From NCBI GenBank assembly GCA_017450705.1, contig JAFSTC010000055.1:49608-113607 (forward strand): 64,000 nt of DNA. The letters run 5' to 3'. The notes below the pieces were generated by a model. That model saw nothing but the letters and a program-made list of their open reading frames with translations. It had not been told where the DNA came from and did no database searches. The DNA comes from Lentisphaeria bacterium (GTDB lineage: Bacteria > Verrucomicrobiota > Lentisphaeria > Victivallales > Victivallaceae). Positions 24,908-34,355 of this stretch are shown one piece after another (position 1 is the first letter of the stretch; every line of letters starts with the position of its first letter). Made by a program: the position numbers and the translations under genes.

Positions 24908-27900
24908 TTACCGGTTTTTATGCGTCATGTAGAACAGCGCGGGGATGAAATACAGCGTGAGAAGCATGGCGAAGAGCAGTCCGCCCACCACGCCGATACC
25001 GCAGCTGGAACGGATCTCGTAACCGATCCCGCGCCCGAAGGCCATGGGCAGCATGCCGATCACGCTGGCGATGGAGGTCATGAGGATCGGACGGAATTTG
25101 TTCTCCGAAGCCCGGAGCATCGCGTCGTGCAGTTTCATCCCGGTTTTGCTCAAGGCCGAGGTTTCGTCCATGATCAGGATCGCGTTGTTGACCACGATCC
25201 CGATCATCATGATGGCCCCCAGCATCCCGACCATGGAGAGCAGCGTCCCGGTAACGTGGAGCATGGCGAAAAAGCCCACGAACCCGAGGGGGATGGTGAA
25301 CATGACGAGGAAGGGACGGCCCAGCGATTCCATGATGGCGGCGATGACGAGAAACGTCAGGAAGACTGCCGTGATGAGGACCATGACGAAATCCATGGCG
25401 CCTTCGTTCATCATTTCCGCCTGACCGGTGAAAACCAGCCGGTAGCCCTGCGGCAGTTTCGGGACAAGCTCCTTCTGCAGGATGCTCATCAAGTCGGCCA
25501 TGGAGTGGCCCGGAGCTGAGTTGGCGTAGATCCACGCGGACCGCTCCTTGTCCTGACGCATCAGACTGATGGCGACGGGGGAGTTTTTCACCGAAACCAG
25601 CGCGTTCATCGCCACGGGCTTGCCCTTCAGAGGAACGGCGGGGATCTCCTGCAGCTGATCCAGCCCCTCCTTTTCCTGCATCTTGACCCGGATGTCGAAG
25701 GTGTCGACGCCGACCTTGAAGGTCCCGGCCTCGACGCCGTCGAAATAACCGACGATCGAGAGTCCCATGGCACTTGCCGGGACCCCCAGATTTTTCAGCA
25801 GCGCCCGCTCGGGAAGCAGCCGGAGCCGGGGCTTCGCGGACCGGCAGCTGGTGTCGACGTCGGTCGCACAGCCGGAACGCCGCAGGATCTCCGCGCCTTC
25901 CTGCGCATATTTCTCCATGACATCGAGTTCCGGACCGCCGATGAAACCGCTCAGCTCCTGTCCGGAAGCGCCGACGGGCGGCGGCATCGAAACCGAATAG
26001 AGGAAACCGCTTTTTTTCGCCAGATCCCGGCGGATCTCCGCCATGATCTGTCTGATCGGAGCGCGTTCGGCCATGGGTTTGAGCATGAGGGTGATCTCCG
26101 CAAGATTCACGCCCTCCGAAACCTGGCCCAGAAGGGCGTTCCGGTAGCCGACCGTCGTGCCGATCCGGGCGACGTCCGGCCGCTTGCTCAACTCGGAAAC
26201 CAGAGCCAGCGTCTCTTTCCGGGAAGCGTCGATCCCGTAATTCGAGGGAAATTCGAGGACGAGGGATATCTCGTTTTTGTCGTAGAACGGCACAAAGGCG
26301 ATCCGCAGATTGGGAAGCGACAGACACAGGAGCGCGACGCAGAGGAGCAGCGAGAGCAGAAGGACTGTTTTCGGATACCTCCGGGTCCAGACCATCGTCC
26401 GGTCGAAGCCCGCGGCAAGACGGTCGTAGCCCGCGTTCCAGAAGCGGAACAGACGATCCCAGAAGGTATTTTCCTTTCCCGTTTCGGACTTCAGCAGCAA
26501 AGAGGCCAAAATAGGCGTCAGGGTGAAACTGACGAAGAGGGAGGCGAGCGTCGCGATCACCATGACCCCCGCAAAGGGGCCCACCAGCATGCCGACGATC
26601 GAGGACATGGTCGCGATCGGAACGAAGACCACCACGTTGGTCAGGGCGCTGGCGGAAACGGCGTTGACCACCTCCGCCGTGCCCTCCGCGGCGGCTTCCG
26701 CTGGCGACTTGCCGCGTTTCAGCCAGACGAAGATGTTTTCCATGACGATCACCGAGTTGGTGACGAGGATCCCCGAGGAACAGCCGATGGCCACCAGCGT
26801 CATCATGTTGAAGGTGTAGTCCAGCAGCGACATCACGGTGAACGTGATGATGACCGAGACCGGCATCGTGATCGAAATGATGAAGGTCGAGCGGGGTTCG
26901 TGCAGAAAGAGGAAAAGAAGCAGCGCCGTCAGGATGATGCCGAGCCCGACGCTCCCCCAGGCGTCCTCGACGGAGGCCTCGATGTAGTCGGCGCTGTCCT
27001 TGAACCAGACGAGGCGGGTGTTTCTCGGCAGCGCCCCGGGAGCCTGCAGCGCTTCGAACCGCTTGCGCACCTGTTTGATGACTTCCACGGTGTTGGCGTC
27101 GCTTTTCTTGACGACTTCAACGGCGACTCCCGGCGTGACCCCGAGGTAGCCCTCCTGACGGATCTCCTTGGCCTGGAGCTTGATCTCGGCGATGTCGCCC
27201 AGATAGACCTTGTGGCCGCCCACGACGCCGATCTCGAACTCGCCAAGCTCCCGGATGTCGTGGAATTCCCCGTCGAAGGTGATCGCCGTTTCCCGGCCCT
27301 TTTCCCGGATGTGCCCTGCGGGCAGTTTCAGGTTGTTTTCCTGTATCTTCGCGACGACCTGGGCCACGGTGAGGTTCATGGCCGCAAGTTTCTCCCTGTC
27401 GAGCAGCACGTGGAGCTGCATCTCATTGCCGCCGTGCAGACGGATCTCTCCGACGCCGGGAATGCTGGAAAACCGGTCGGCCAGCGTTTTGTCGGCGTAA
27501 TGATACAGCGCGTCCACCGAGCGGCCGCCCGTCAGGTACAACGTCACGACCGGGACCGCGTTGATGTTGATCTTGCTCAGCTGCGGCGTCTTGACCGTCG
27601 GGGGAAATTTGTCGACGACGGTGTTGACCCTTTCCCGGACCTGATGGATCATGATGTCCACATCCGTCCCGTTGACGAACTCCAAAGTCGTGCCGCAGAC
27701 GTTCTCCATGCAGGTGCTGGTGATGTGCTTGAGGCCGTCCAGAGAAGCCACGGCGTCCTCGATGTGTTTGGCGACGTCGGTCTCGACCTCTTCCGGGGAC
27801 GCGCCGGGGTAGACCGTCGTTATCTGAACATAGGGGACGTCCATCTTCGGCACGGTGTCCTTGCCGATCTTGAAGTAGGAGAGCGCGCCGAAATAAACCA

Positions 27901-27961
27901 GCATCGCAATGAAGCACCCCATTGCGATCTTCCGCTTGACCGAGAGGCCGCTGAGAGTCAT
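24908..27961 (-). CDS. RND-family efflux transporter permease (HAE1/AcrB type)
   Basis: Inner-membrane proton/drug antiporter, 1017 aa. Typical RND features are the first helix after a short start, periplasmic YVQITTVYPGASPEEVETDV, and the TM4-6 region IGCSSGILVTNSVIVMENIF. The repeated second half has VGMLGAIMMIGIVVNNAIL, with an internal duplication and two large periplasmic loops. The ATG at 27961 follows GAGAGGTGA; an upstream Met at 28003 lies inside the adaptor gene and is rejected. It follows the adaptor by 4 nt. No outer-membrane channel gene is in the window. Substrates are unknown. Confidence 0.93.
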   Translation of the reverse strand: MTLSGLSVKRKIAMGCFIAMLVYFGALSYFKIGKDTVPKMDVPYVQITTVYPGASPEEVETDVAKHIEDAVASLDGLKHITSTCMENVCGTTLEFVNGTDVDIMIHQVRERVNTVVDKFPPTVKTPQLSKININAVPVVTLYLTGGRSVDALYHYADKTLADRFSSIPGVGEIRLHGGNEMQLHVLLDREKLAAMNLTVAQVVAKIQENNLKLPAGHIREKGRETAITFDGEFHDIRELGEFEIGVVGGHKVYLGDIAEIKLQAKEIRQEGYLGVTPGVAVEVVKKSDANTVEVIKQVRKRFEALQAPGALPRNTRLVWFKDSADYIEASVEDAWGSVGLGIILTALLLFLFLHEPRSTFIISITMPVSVIITFTVMSLLDYTFNMMTLVAIGCSSGILVTNSVIVMENIFVWLKRGKSPAEAAAEGTAEVVNAVSASALTNVVVFVPIATMSSIVGMLVGPFAGVMVIATLASLFVSFTLTPILASLLLKSETGKENTFWDRLFRFWNAGYDRLAAGFDRTMVWTRRYPKTVLLLSLLLCVALLCLSLPNLRIAFVPFYDKNEISLVLEFPSNYGIDASRKETLALVSELSKRPDVARIGTTVGYRNALLGQVSEGVNLAEITLMLKPMAERAPIRQIMAEIRRDLAKKSGFLYSVSMPPPVGASGQELSGFIGGPELDVMEKYAQEGAEILRRSGCATDVDTSCRSAKPRLRLLPERALLKNLGVPASAMGLSIVGYFDGVEAGTFKVGVDTFDIRVKMQEKEGLDQLQEIPAVPLKGKPVAMNALVSVKNSPVAISLMRQDKERSAWIYANSAPGHSMADLMSILQKELVPKLPQGYRLVFTGQAEMMNEGAMDFVMVLITAVFLTFLVIAAIMESLGRPFLVMFTIPLGFVGFFAMLHVTGTLLSMVGMLGAIMMIGIVVNNAILIMDETSALSKTGMKLHDAMLRASENKFRPILMTSIASVIGMLPMAFGRGIGYEIRSSCGIGVVGGLLFAMLLTLYFIPALFYMTHKNR

Positions 27962-27965
27962 CGCG

Positions 27966-29105
27966 TCACCTCTCGATTTCCAGCTTGTCGCCCTCACGGA
28001 CAAAGGCCTGTCCCCGGACGATCACCGCCTTGCCGAGAAGGGGCTCGGGAGACAGGATCTCGGTGGTGCCGTCGGTCGTCAGTCCGCAGGAAACACTCGT
28101 CTCCTTCGCTCTTCCGCCTTCGTCGAGGAAGAGGCTCATCCGCCCTTCCCTCCCGGGCAGGACCGCATCGGAGCTTACGCCCCACCCGGTTCGTCTGGCC
28201 AGAACGATCTCAAGATCGCACAGCGTGCCCGATTTCAAAGACGTGTCTTCCGGAAGTTTCGCTTTGATCTCGAAGGTCCGGCTGGCGGGCTCGATGACCT
28301 CGGCCCTGTAATAGACCGAACTGCCGCAGACCTTTTTCCCGGCGAAATACACGTCGATCTTCGTCCCCGGTTTCAGCCGTTCCCAGTACACCGCGCTGAT
28401 CCGGCAGCTGATCTCCCGGCTGGAGGGATCTTCCACGGCGAGGATCGGCATCCCGGCGCCCGCGAACTCCGATTCCTCCTTGAATTTCTCCAAAATCAGC
28501 GCACGGAACGGCACCGACGGGTGGGAATCCGCCAGCGTCTGTCCGGCCAGTTTCAGAGCCGTTTCCGCCTGCTGGACCTTGGCCGCAGCCGCCGCGTCGA
28601 GGGCAACAGCCCCCTCCAGCATGACGACGGCGCTGTTGAACGCCGTCTCCGCCTGTTCGTAGGCATCGGCGGACACGGCCTTGGAGTTGTAGAGCGTCTG
28701 ATTGCGCTTGTAATCCCGTTCGGCTTTTTTCAGTCTGATTTGGGCAAGCTTCACGCCCTGCCGGGTCGTCAGCCGGGAGGCTTTTGCGACCTCCAGATCC
28801 TTCCGGGCCAGTTCGACGCGGTTGGTGAGGTTTTTCAGATCGACCTGAAAGAGACTTTTGCCCGCTTCCGCAACGGTCCCCTCCTCGAAAAAGATCCTGT
28901 CGATCCTGCCGGGGACAAAGGAAGAGATGGTCCCTTTCCGCGCCGCCTCCACCATGCCCTGCGCCCGGAAGATCTCGCGGAACTCATGTTTCCGCAGCGC
29001 CGCCGTCCGGACTTTCACCGTCCGGGCCTCGACTTTTTGCTGCTGCCTGCCGCAGCCCGGGAGCAGGGTCAAAAACAAAAACGGATACAGAAAATATTTC
29101 TTCAT
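27966..29105 (-). CDS. RND efflux periplasmic adaptor lipoprotein (HlyD/AcrA family)
   Basis: Bridges the RND pump and an outer-membrane channel, 379 aa. The start MKKYFLYPFLFLTLLPGCGR is a lipoprotein signal with lipobox LPGC. The half-lipoyl motif is split around a coiled coil: GTISSFVPGRIDRIFFEEGT before, and a helical hairpin of about 110 residues after (RKDLEVAKASRLTTRQGVKL onward). A beta-barrel and membrane-proximal domain follow. GAGGT precedes the ATG. The upstream in-frame Met codons lie in tetR and are rejected. It lies between tetR and the pump in a compact three-gene operon. Confidence 0.92.
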   Translation of the reverse strand: MKKYFLYPFLFLTLLPGCGRQQQKVEARTVKVRTAALRKHEFREIFRAQGMVEAARKGTISSFVPGRIDRIFFEEGTVAEAGKSLFQVDLKNLTNRVELARKDLEVAKASRLTTRQGVKLAQIRLKKAERDYKRNQTLYNSKAVSADAYEQAETAFNSAVVMLEGAVALDAAAAAKVQQAETALKLAGQTLADSHPSVPFRALILEKFKEESEFAGAGMPILAVEDPSSREISCRISAVYWERLKPGTKIDVYFAGKKVCGSSVYYRAEVIEPASRTFEIKAKLPEDTSLKSGTLCDLEIVLARRTGWGVSSDAVLPGREGRMSLFLDEGGRAKETSVSCGLTTDGTTEILSPEPLLGKAVIVRGQAFVREGDKLEIER

Positions 29106-29113
29106 GACGGACC

Positions 29114-29761
29114 TCAAAGAGGAAGAAGGTTGAGCGAAAACAGGGCGTTCCGCGTGGTGATGTACTGCAGACGGCGATAACAGCTTTCCGGAACATTGTC
29201 GGTCTTCAGTATGTTCGTGAACATGCCGATGTTGGTGGTATATACCACCGCGCCCCCGAAAACGGAGTAGACCCAACCCAGGGCGCTTTCGATATCGTCG
29301 TTGCCGGTGATGTCGATGTAAACTTTTGCGAAGATCGCGGTGAACCGGTCGCATTCGTTTTTCATGAGCCGCTTCTGTCCGTCCTCGGTGATGCTGGCGC
29401 TCAGCAGAAATGCGATCTCCCAATGGGATTCGTCGCCGTTCCAGATCATCTTGAAGAAAATGTCGATGATCTCCGAAACCAGCTGCCGCTTCCCGTCCGG
29501 GGTCTTCAGGAGATGCCGGTTCTTTTCGTAGTATTCTTCGATCCGCTCATAGTCGATGCTGTCGAGAGCGTGCGCCCAGACCGCGTCGACCAATTTCTCC
29601 AGCCCGCCGAAGTGGTAGGTGATGGCGTTGGGGACAGTCCCCGCCGCCTGTGCGATATCCTTGGCCTGAACCCCCTTGACGCCGTGACGCGTAAACAGTC
29701 TCCCCGCCGTCAGGATCAGCAGTTCCCGGGTTTTGACCGCCGGGTTCGTCTTGTCCTTCAT
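29114..29761 (-). CDS. TetR-family regulator of the RND operon
   Basis: DNA-binding repressor, 215 aa. The N-terminal HTH is clear: LILTAGRLFTRHGVKGVQAK, then DIAQAAGTVPNAITYHFGG. The C-terminal helical domain (DESHWEIAFLLSASITEDGQ) resembles the CecR-type ligand domain. It is the first gene of tetR-adaptor-pump, and a perfect 16-base palindrome at 29791-29806 sits just downstream of its own -10, so it probably represses the operon until a substrate binds. Confidence 0.92.
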   Translation of the reverse strand: MKDKTNPAVKTRELLILTAGRLFTRHGVKGVQAKDIAQAAGTVPNAITYHFGGLEKLVDAVWAHALDSIDYERIEEYYEKNRHLLKTPDGKRQLVSEIIDIFFKMIWNGDESHWEIAFLLSASITEDGQKRLMKNECDRFTAIFAKVYIDITGNDDIESALGWVYSVFGGAVVYTTNIGMFTNILKTDNVPESCYRRLQYITTRNALFSLNLLPL

Positions 29762-29790
29762 TTGTCCGATCTGCCTTGTGATGTCAAAAA

Positions 29791-29806
29791 TAGTATTGAA
29801 ATACTA
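29791..29806. promoter_or_regulatory. probable TetR operator
   Basis: TAGTATT-GA-AATACTA, a perfect palindrome that touches the -10 of the tetR promoter and covers the expected transcription start. Confidence 0.7.
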
Positions 29807-29833
29807 ATATATCACTGATCAACGAATTTTCAA
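29806..29833 (-). promoter_or_regulatory. tetR-RND operon promoter
   Basis: On the minus strand: TTGAAA, 16-base spacer, TATATT. Confidence 0.65.
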
Positions 29834-29880
29834 ACAAGAAGACAACTGTTTTCCCCCGATATCCCGGCGGGAAAAGGGAT

Positions 29881-29909
29881 TTGACAAAATGCCGTCGGGG
29901 AAGTATATT
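29881..29909 (+). promoter_or_regulatory. promoter of the 216-aa secreted protein gene
   Basis: TTGACA, 17-base spacer, TATATT: close to ideal. The leader before the start at 30050 is about 134 nt. No riboswitch fold is recognised in it. Confidence 0.75.
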
Positions 29910-30049
29910 TGGGGGATCCCGGAAGAACCGGACAGATGTTTCCGAACGGGTCCGGTACATTTCGGTCTGTCCCGGTTCCGGTCGGCGCCGCCGATCGTTC
30001 GCGGCGGGACGCCGCATCCCTGAAAGAAACTGTTCGTGAGGCATGCAAC

Positions 30050-30700
30050 ATGAAGAGGCTGTTCCTCCTGCTCCTTGTAACGGAGTCGGTGTTCCTGATC
30101 GGCGACGATCTGACCGCCGTCTCCGACGGGACCGGCGCGGACCGCCGCGGGCAGTATTCGGTTCCGGCTGAGAGTATTCCGGAATCGGAGGACGCCGATC
30201 CCGACGCCCCGCGGGGAAATGACGCGGAGCCCGTCGATGTCCTCCGGTACAAACTGCAGGAGATCAAAAACCGGGGAAAGACGATCACATTCTGCGGCAA
30301 GGACGGCAAAAGACGCGAATTGTGCCGCATCCAGCGCATCAGCGCCAACGGTTTGACCATCTGGATCAACGGAGCGAACGTCTACATCCCCTACAAGCGG
30401 GTCCTCGGACTCCTCGACGGCGTTCTCTCCGCCCCCACTTTCGCAGGGATCCCGAAAAAAAACGGGGATGAGGAAGAGGAAACGCCCGACGAGACCGGGA
30501 ACGCCGATATTGCCCGGACCTCTTCCGTTCCGAGACGGCCGTTCCCGCCCGAACCGGAACTGCCCCCCGAAATCGCTTTCCCCCGGAGGACCGATGTTTC
30601 CGCGGCGGACCGCACCTCGGGCGCCGCGGACGACACCAGACCGCGCGGGATCTACTTTTACAACAAAAGAGGCCGCAACACCTTCGTCTGGAAACGCTGA
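30050..30700 (+). CDS. secreted hypothetical protein with Lys/Arg-rich end
   Basis: Not recognised; 216 aa. A signal peptide is likely (MKRLFLLLLVTESVFLIGDD). The mature part has a small central domain, LRYKLQEIKNRGKTITFCGK, followed by RRELCRIQRISANGLTIWIN. This resembles a short beta-rich SH3/Hfq-like barrel by pattern only. A long Pro/Glu/Arg-rich low-complexity tail ends in IYFYNKRGRNTFVWKR. The ATG at 30050 starts the signal peptide; upstream in-frame codons show no family features. It has its own promoter and no obvious operon partner. Confidence 0.6.
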   Translation: MKRLFLLLLVTESVFLIGDDLTAVSDGTGADRRGQYSVPAESIPESEDADPDAPRGNDAEPVDVLRYKLQEIKNRGKTITFCGKDGKRRELCRIQRISANGLTIWINGANVYIPYKRVLGLLDGVLSAPTFAGIPKKNGDEEEETPDETGNADIARTSSVPRRPFPPEPELPPEIAFPRRTDVSAADRTSGAADDTRPRGIYFYNKRGRNTFVWKR

Positions 30701-30862
30701 AGTCGTTTCCGGGATATACTTCAGCACGTGACCGGCGCTTTTTCCAGTGCCGGAGAGTGAAAAAGCGGCAGGGGGATACCGCGGCCGCCGTTCGAATGCG
30801 AACCCCTCCGGCCGGGGAACGGGACCCGGAAGAAAAAAGCGGTGTTTTTTTCGGCAACGGGT

Positions 30863-30891
30863 TTGATTTTAGACACTTCCCGTGATAGATT
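30863..30891 (+). promoter_or_regulatory. hybrid kinase promoter
   Basis: TTGATT, 17-base spacer, TAGATT, ending about 53 nt before the kinase start. Confidence 0.65.
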
Positions 30892-30943
30892 ATCCCCAAA
30901 ACTTCGGCAAACCTCCCGCCGGGCGGGGGACAGGAGACGGAAA

Positions 30944-33900
30944 ATGATGAACGGCCGCTGGGGATCCTCGGGGATTTTTTTGCATCGGACAGCCCTGCTT
31001 GTCTGTGCAGTGCTTTTTCTTTTGACAGGAGTCCTCCCTGGTGCGGAGAAAAGTCCGCGGAAAGTCGTCCGGGTCGCCTATCAGGAATTCAACCGGCAGA
31101 TGATCGTGGACGAGCACAACGTCCCCGTGTCCGGTTATGCCTATGACTATATCCAAACGATCGGCACCTACGCCGGATGGGATGTGAAATTCGTTCCGTG
31201 CTCCAGTTTCTTTGACAGCGTGAGACTGCTTCGGGCGAACAAGGTCGATCTCATCTACGAGATCAGTTACACGCCGGAACGCGCCAGAGAGCTCCTGTTC
31301 CCAAAAGAACCCATGGGATATGAGTACTATTATCTTTACGCTTCCGCGGAAAACGCCTCGATCACGCCCGGCGATTACAAGTCTATGAACGGCAAGACAG
31401 TTGGCATCACCACCGGAACGATTTTGGCCGAACTTCTCCGGGACTGGTGCAAAAAAAAGAACGTGCATTTCAAATTTGCCGAATACGAGGAGATCGCGAA
31501 AAAGGAGGCAGATCTGTACGCCGGGAAAATCGATCTCGACCTGGAGCTGAGCATGCTGGCCAAACGCAATCTCTCGGCGATCGAAAAAATCGGGGCTTCC
31601 GCCTATTACCTGGTCGCCGGAAAAAAAAGACCCGATCTGATCGAGGACATCGATTCCGCGACCGAGAAAGTCCTCAACAACGACCTCTTCTACTTCTCCC
31701 GGCTTCAGGAGCGGTATTTTTCCGATACGGTGCTGAGCCGCAATCTGACGGCCGAGGAAAAGAACTGGCTCGCGGGCCGCAAGGTGCTGCGGGTCGGCTT
31801 TTTCGACGACTATCTCCCCTTTTCCGCCAAGGACGAAAAAGGCCGGCCCATCGGCGCGTGCATCGAAACGATCAAAGAGATCCTCAAGGCCCTGAAACTG
31901 GAGGGGAAGCTGAACGTGGAGTTCGTCTGCTTCGACAGCCAGCGCGACGGCTACAAGGCGGTGGAAGCAGGAAAGATCGATCTCATGTTCCCCGCCTACG
32001 TCAGCAATTCGGTCAAGCATGATTACCGCATCATCGGCGGCAAGAGCCTTGCGACGGTCGCCAGCAATCTCGCCTACCGGCACAACTACGGGGACGGCAA
32101 AGGCAAGCGCATCGGCGTCAACCGGAACAATCTGATGCAGTACTACTACTCGAAGGATTCCTATCCCGATTCCAGGATCGTGCTCTACGACGATATCCGG
32201 GGCTGTCTCGACGGACTGCTGGACGGGTCGCTGGACGGGACCTTCCTGAACGGGTTCCGGTCCGAAGCGCTGCTGAAACCGGCCAAATATCATGCGGTCA
32301 GGACGCTGCGGGCCAAGGGCGACTTCCAGATCCACATGGCGTTCGCCGAGAACAACATCGGTCTCATGCTGCTGATGAACCGCGGGCTGACGATCCTCGA
32401 CCCCGATTTCATCAACAAGGCGTCGTATTCCTACATGGGGCGCATCTACACCTTTTCGGTGATGGATTTTCTGCAGGAACACATCCTGCCCGTGATCGTC
32501 ACGGTGGCGATCATCGTGGCGCTGCTCGTCGCCCTGCTCGGCTACCGGATCAGCAACAGGAAGCTGGCGGGCATCAACCGGGAACTCACGGCCTATTCCG
32601 AAACCATCGAGCAGCAGCGGCAGCAGCTCCAAAAGAAGCAGCGCGACCTCGAGGACGCATTGCAGATGGCCCAGGCGGCCAGCCGGGCCAAGACGGCGTT
32701 TCTCAGCAACATGTCCCACGACATCCGCACGCCGATGAACGCGATCATCGGCTTCACCGGGCTTGCGGCGGCCCACATCCGCGAAACGGAGCGCGTGCAG
32801 GAGTATCTGGCGACGATCGCGCAATCCTCGGAGCACCTTCTCTCGCTGATCAACGACGTGCTGGATATGAGCCGCATCGAATCCGGCAAGGTGGTCCTGA
32901 ACGAGAAAGAGGAATCTCTGGCGGAGATCATCCATGTGCTCCGGGAGATCGTTTACGCGGACGTCCGGGCAAAACAGCTCGAGTTCCGCATCGAAACGGC
33001 TGATATCCGAAACGAACTTGTTTACTGCGACAAGCTCCGCCTCAACCAGATCTTGCTCAATCTGATCTCCAACGCCATAAAATACACCCGTTCCGGCGGC
33101 AGGATCCTTCTGCGGATCACGCAGAGCCCCGCGGCGAAAGAAGGTCTCGCTTCTTTCGAATTCCGGGTCAGGGACAACGGCATCGGTATGAGCGGGGACT
33201 TTGCAAAAACGATCTTCGATCCCTTTACGCGGGAAGAAAATTCCACCGTTTCGGGCATCCAGGGGACTGGTCTGGGGATGGCGATCACCAGGAACCTCGT
33301 GGAAATGATGGGCGGCAGGATCTCGCTCACCACGAAGAAAGGCGAAGGAACGGAATTCGTCGTCCAGCTGGATCTCAGGACCGCCGACAGGAAAAACGCC
33401 GTGCCCCCCGTTCCCGAACTGCAGGGAGCAGCCGGTCTGGTCGTGATCGGCGACGTCAAAGCCTGTCAGAACATCGCAGGGATCCTTCGGGAGGCGGGCA
33501 TGCGCAGCCAGTGGTGCGTCTCCGGTCAAGAAGCGGTCATCCGCGCGGAGGAATCCCTGCGCAGCGGCGAGCCTTTCAAAATTTACGTTGTCGACCGGCA
33601 GACCCGGGACGGGGACGGGATCGAAACGGTCCGCAGCCTCCGCAAGGCCGCCGGGAAAAACGCTTTCATCCTGCTCCTGACCGCAGGCGATCCGGCCGAT
33701 ATCGAAAACGAAGCCGGGAAAGCGGGGGCCGACGGAGCGGTCTTGCGCCCGCTTTTCCCGTCGGATCTGCAGAAAGCGCTCCTGAATATCTGCACAAAAA
33801 CAAGTCCCGAGCAATCGAGCGGAGAAACACCGGGCTTCTCCCTGAAGGGGAAAAAAGTTCTTCTGGTCGACGACAGCGAACTCAATCTCAAGATCGGGGT

Positions 33901-34219
33901 GCTGGTGCTTCAGGGACAGGGCGTGACGGTCGACACCGCCCGGAACGGACAGATCGCCGTCGACATGATCAAGATGAAAGGCATCGACGCCTACGATCTC
34001 GTCGTGATGGATATCCAGATGCCGGTGATGGACGGGTACGAGGCCACGGGACTCATCAGAAAGCTCCCGGGCGGGAAGAAACTCACGATCATCGCCTTCT
34101 CCGCCAACGCCTTCGAGGAGGACAAGGAAAAGTCCCTCAAGGCCGGCATGAACGGCCACATCACCAAGCCGCTGAAGATCGACGACCTGCTGAACGAATT
34201 GAAAAGATTCGTCGCGTAA
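30944..34219 (+). CDS. BvgS/EvgS-like hybrid sensor histidine kinase with two periplasmic solute-binding domains
   Basis: Membrane sensor, 1091 aa. A signal anchor (residues 12-31) is followed by two tandem family-3 solute-binding domains. The first begins near VVRVAYQEFNRQM and the second at about residue 279 with RKVLRVGFFDDYLPF. One helix lies at about 515-534 (VTVAIIVALLVALLGYRI), followed by a coiled coil. HisKA has NMSHDIRTPMNAIIG (His near 592) and HATPase has NLISNAIKYT and GTGLGMAI. The first receiver-like domain is degenerate at its N-terminal acidic residues. The second is complete (KVLLVDDSELN, phospho-Asp near 1023 in VVMDIQMPVMDG). No HPt domain or separate response regulator adjoins it. 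ATG at 30944 follows GGAGA. Confidence 0.93.
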   Translation: MMNGRWGSSGIFLHRTALLVCAVLFLLTGVLPGAEKSPRKVVRVAYQEFNRQMIVDEHNVPVSGYAYDYIQTIGTYAGWDVKFVPCSSFFDSVRLLRANKVDLIYEISYTPERARELLFPKEPMGYEYYYLYASAENASITPGDYKSMNGKTVGITTGTILAELLRDWCKKKNVHFKFAEYEEIAKKEADLYAGKIDLDLELSMLAKRNLSAIEKIGASAYYLVAGKKRPDLIEDIDSATEKVLNNDLFYFSRLQERYFSDTVLSRNLTAEEKNWLAGRKVLRVGFFDDYLPFSAKDEKGRPIGACIETIKEILKALKLEGKLNVEFVCFDSQRDGYKAVEAGKIDLMFPAYVSNSVKHDYRIIGGKSLATVASNLAYRHNYGDGKGKRIGVNRNNLMQYYYSKDSYPDSRIVLYDDIRGCLDGLLDGSLDGTFLNGFRSEALLKPAKYHAVRTLRAKGDFQIHMAFAENNIGLMLLMNRGLTILDPDFINKASYSYMGRIYTFSVMDFLQEHILPVIVTVAIIVALLVALLGYRISNRKLAGINRELTAYSETIEQQRQQLQKKQRDLEDALQMAQAASRAKTAFLSNMSHDIRTPMNAIIGFTGLAAAHIRETERVQEYLATIAQSSEHLLSLINDVLDMSRIESGKVVLNEKEESLAEIIHVLREIVYADVRAKQLEFRIETADIRNELVYCDKLRLNQILLNLISNAIKYTRSGGRILLRITQSPAAKEGLASFEFRVRDNGIGMSGDFAKTIFDPFTREENSTVSGIQGTGLGMAITRNLVEMMGGRISLTTKKGEGTEFVVQLDLRTADRKNAVPPVPELQGAAGLVVIGDVKACQNIAGILREAGMRSQWCVSGQEAVIRAEESLRSGEPFKIYVVDRQTRDGDGIETVRSLRKAAGKNAFILLLTAGDPADIENEAGKAGADGAVLRPLFPSDLQKALLNICTKTSPEQSSGETPGFSLKGKKVLLVDDSELNLKIGVLVLQGQGVTVDTARNGQIAVDMIKMKGIDAYDLVVMDIQMPVMDGYEATGLIRKLPGGKKLTIIAFSANAFEEDKEKSLKAGMNGHITKPLKIDDLLNELKRFVA

Positions 34220-34271
34220 CGGAGCGGTCCGGCTTTCCCTCTCCTCCGGCCGGGATCGTTTTTCCCCTCTC

Positions 34272-34299
34272 TTGATTTACGGGCGAAAGGCCTTATATT
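34272..34299 (+). promoter_or_regulatory. promoter of the PTPS-like gene
   Basis: TTGATT, 16-base spacer, TATATT, about 57 nt before the start. Confidence 0.65.
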
Positions 34300-34355
34300 G
34301 CCTCCTGTAAGGCCGGGGAAAGCGCTCCCGGCGCAAAAAGAAGGAGGAGAGAGAA

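Noticed and set aside
30890..34159. 1089-codon minus-strand frame opposite the hybrid kinase
   Set aside because: Antisense of an obvious kinase with intact motifs; no recognisable domain in the antisense reading.
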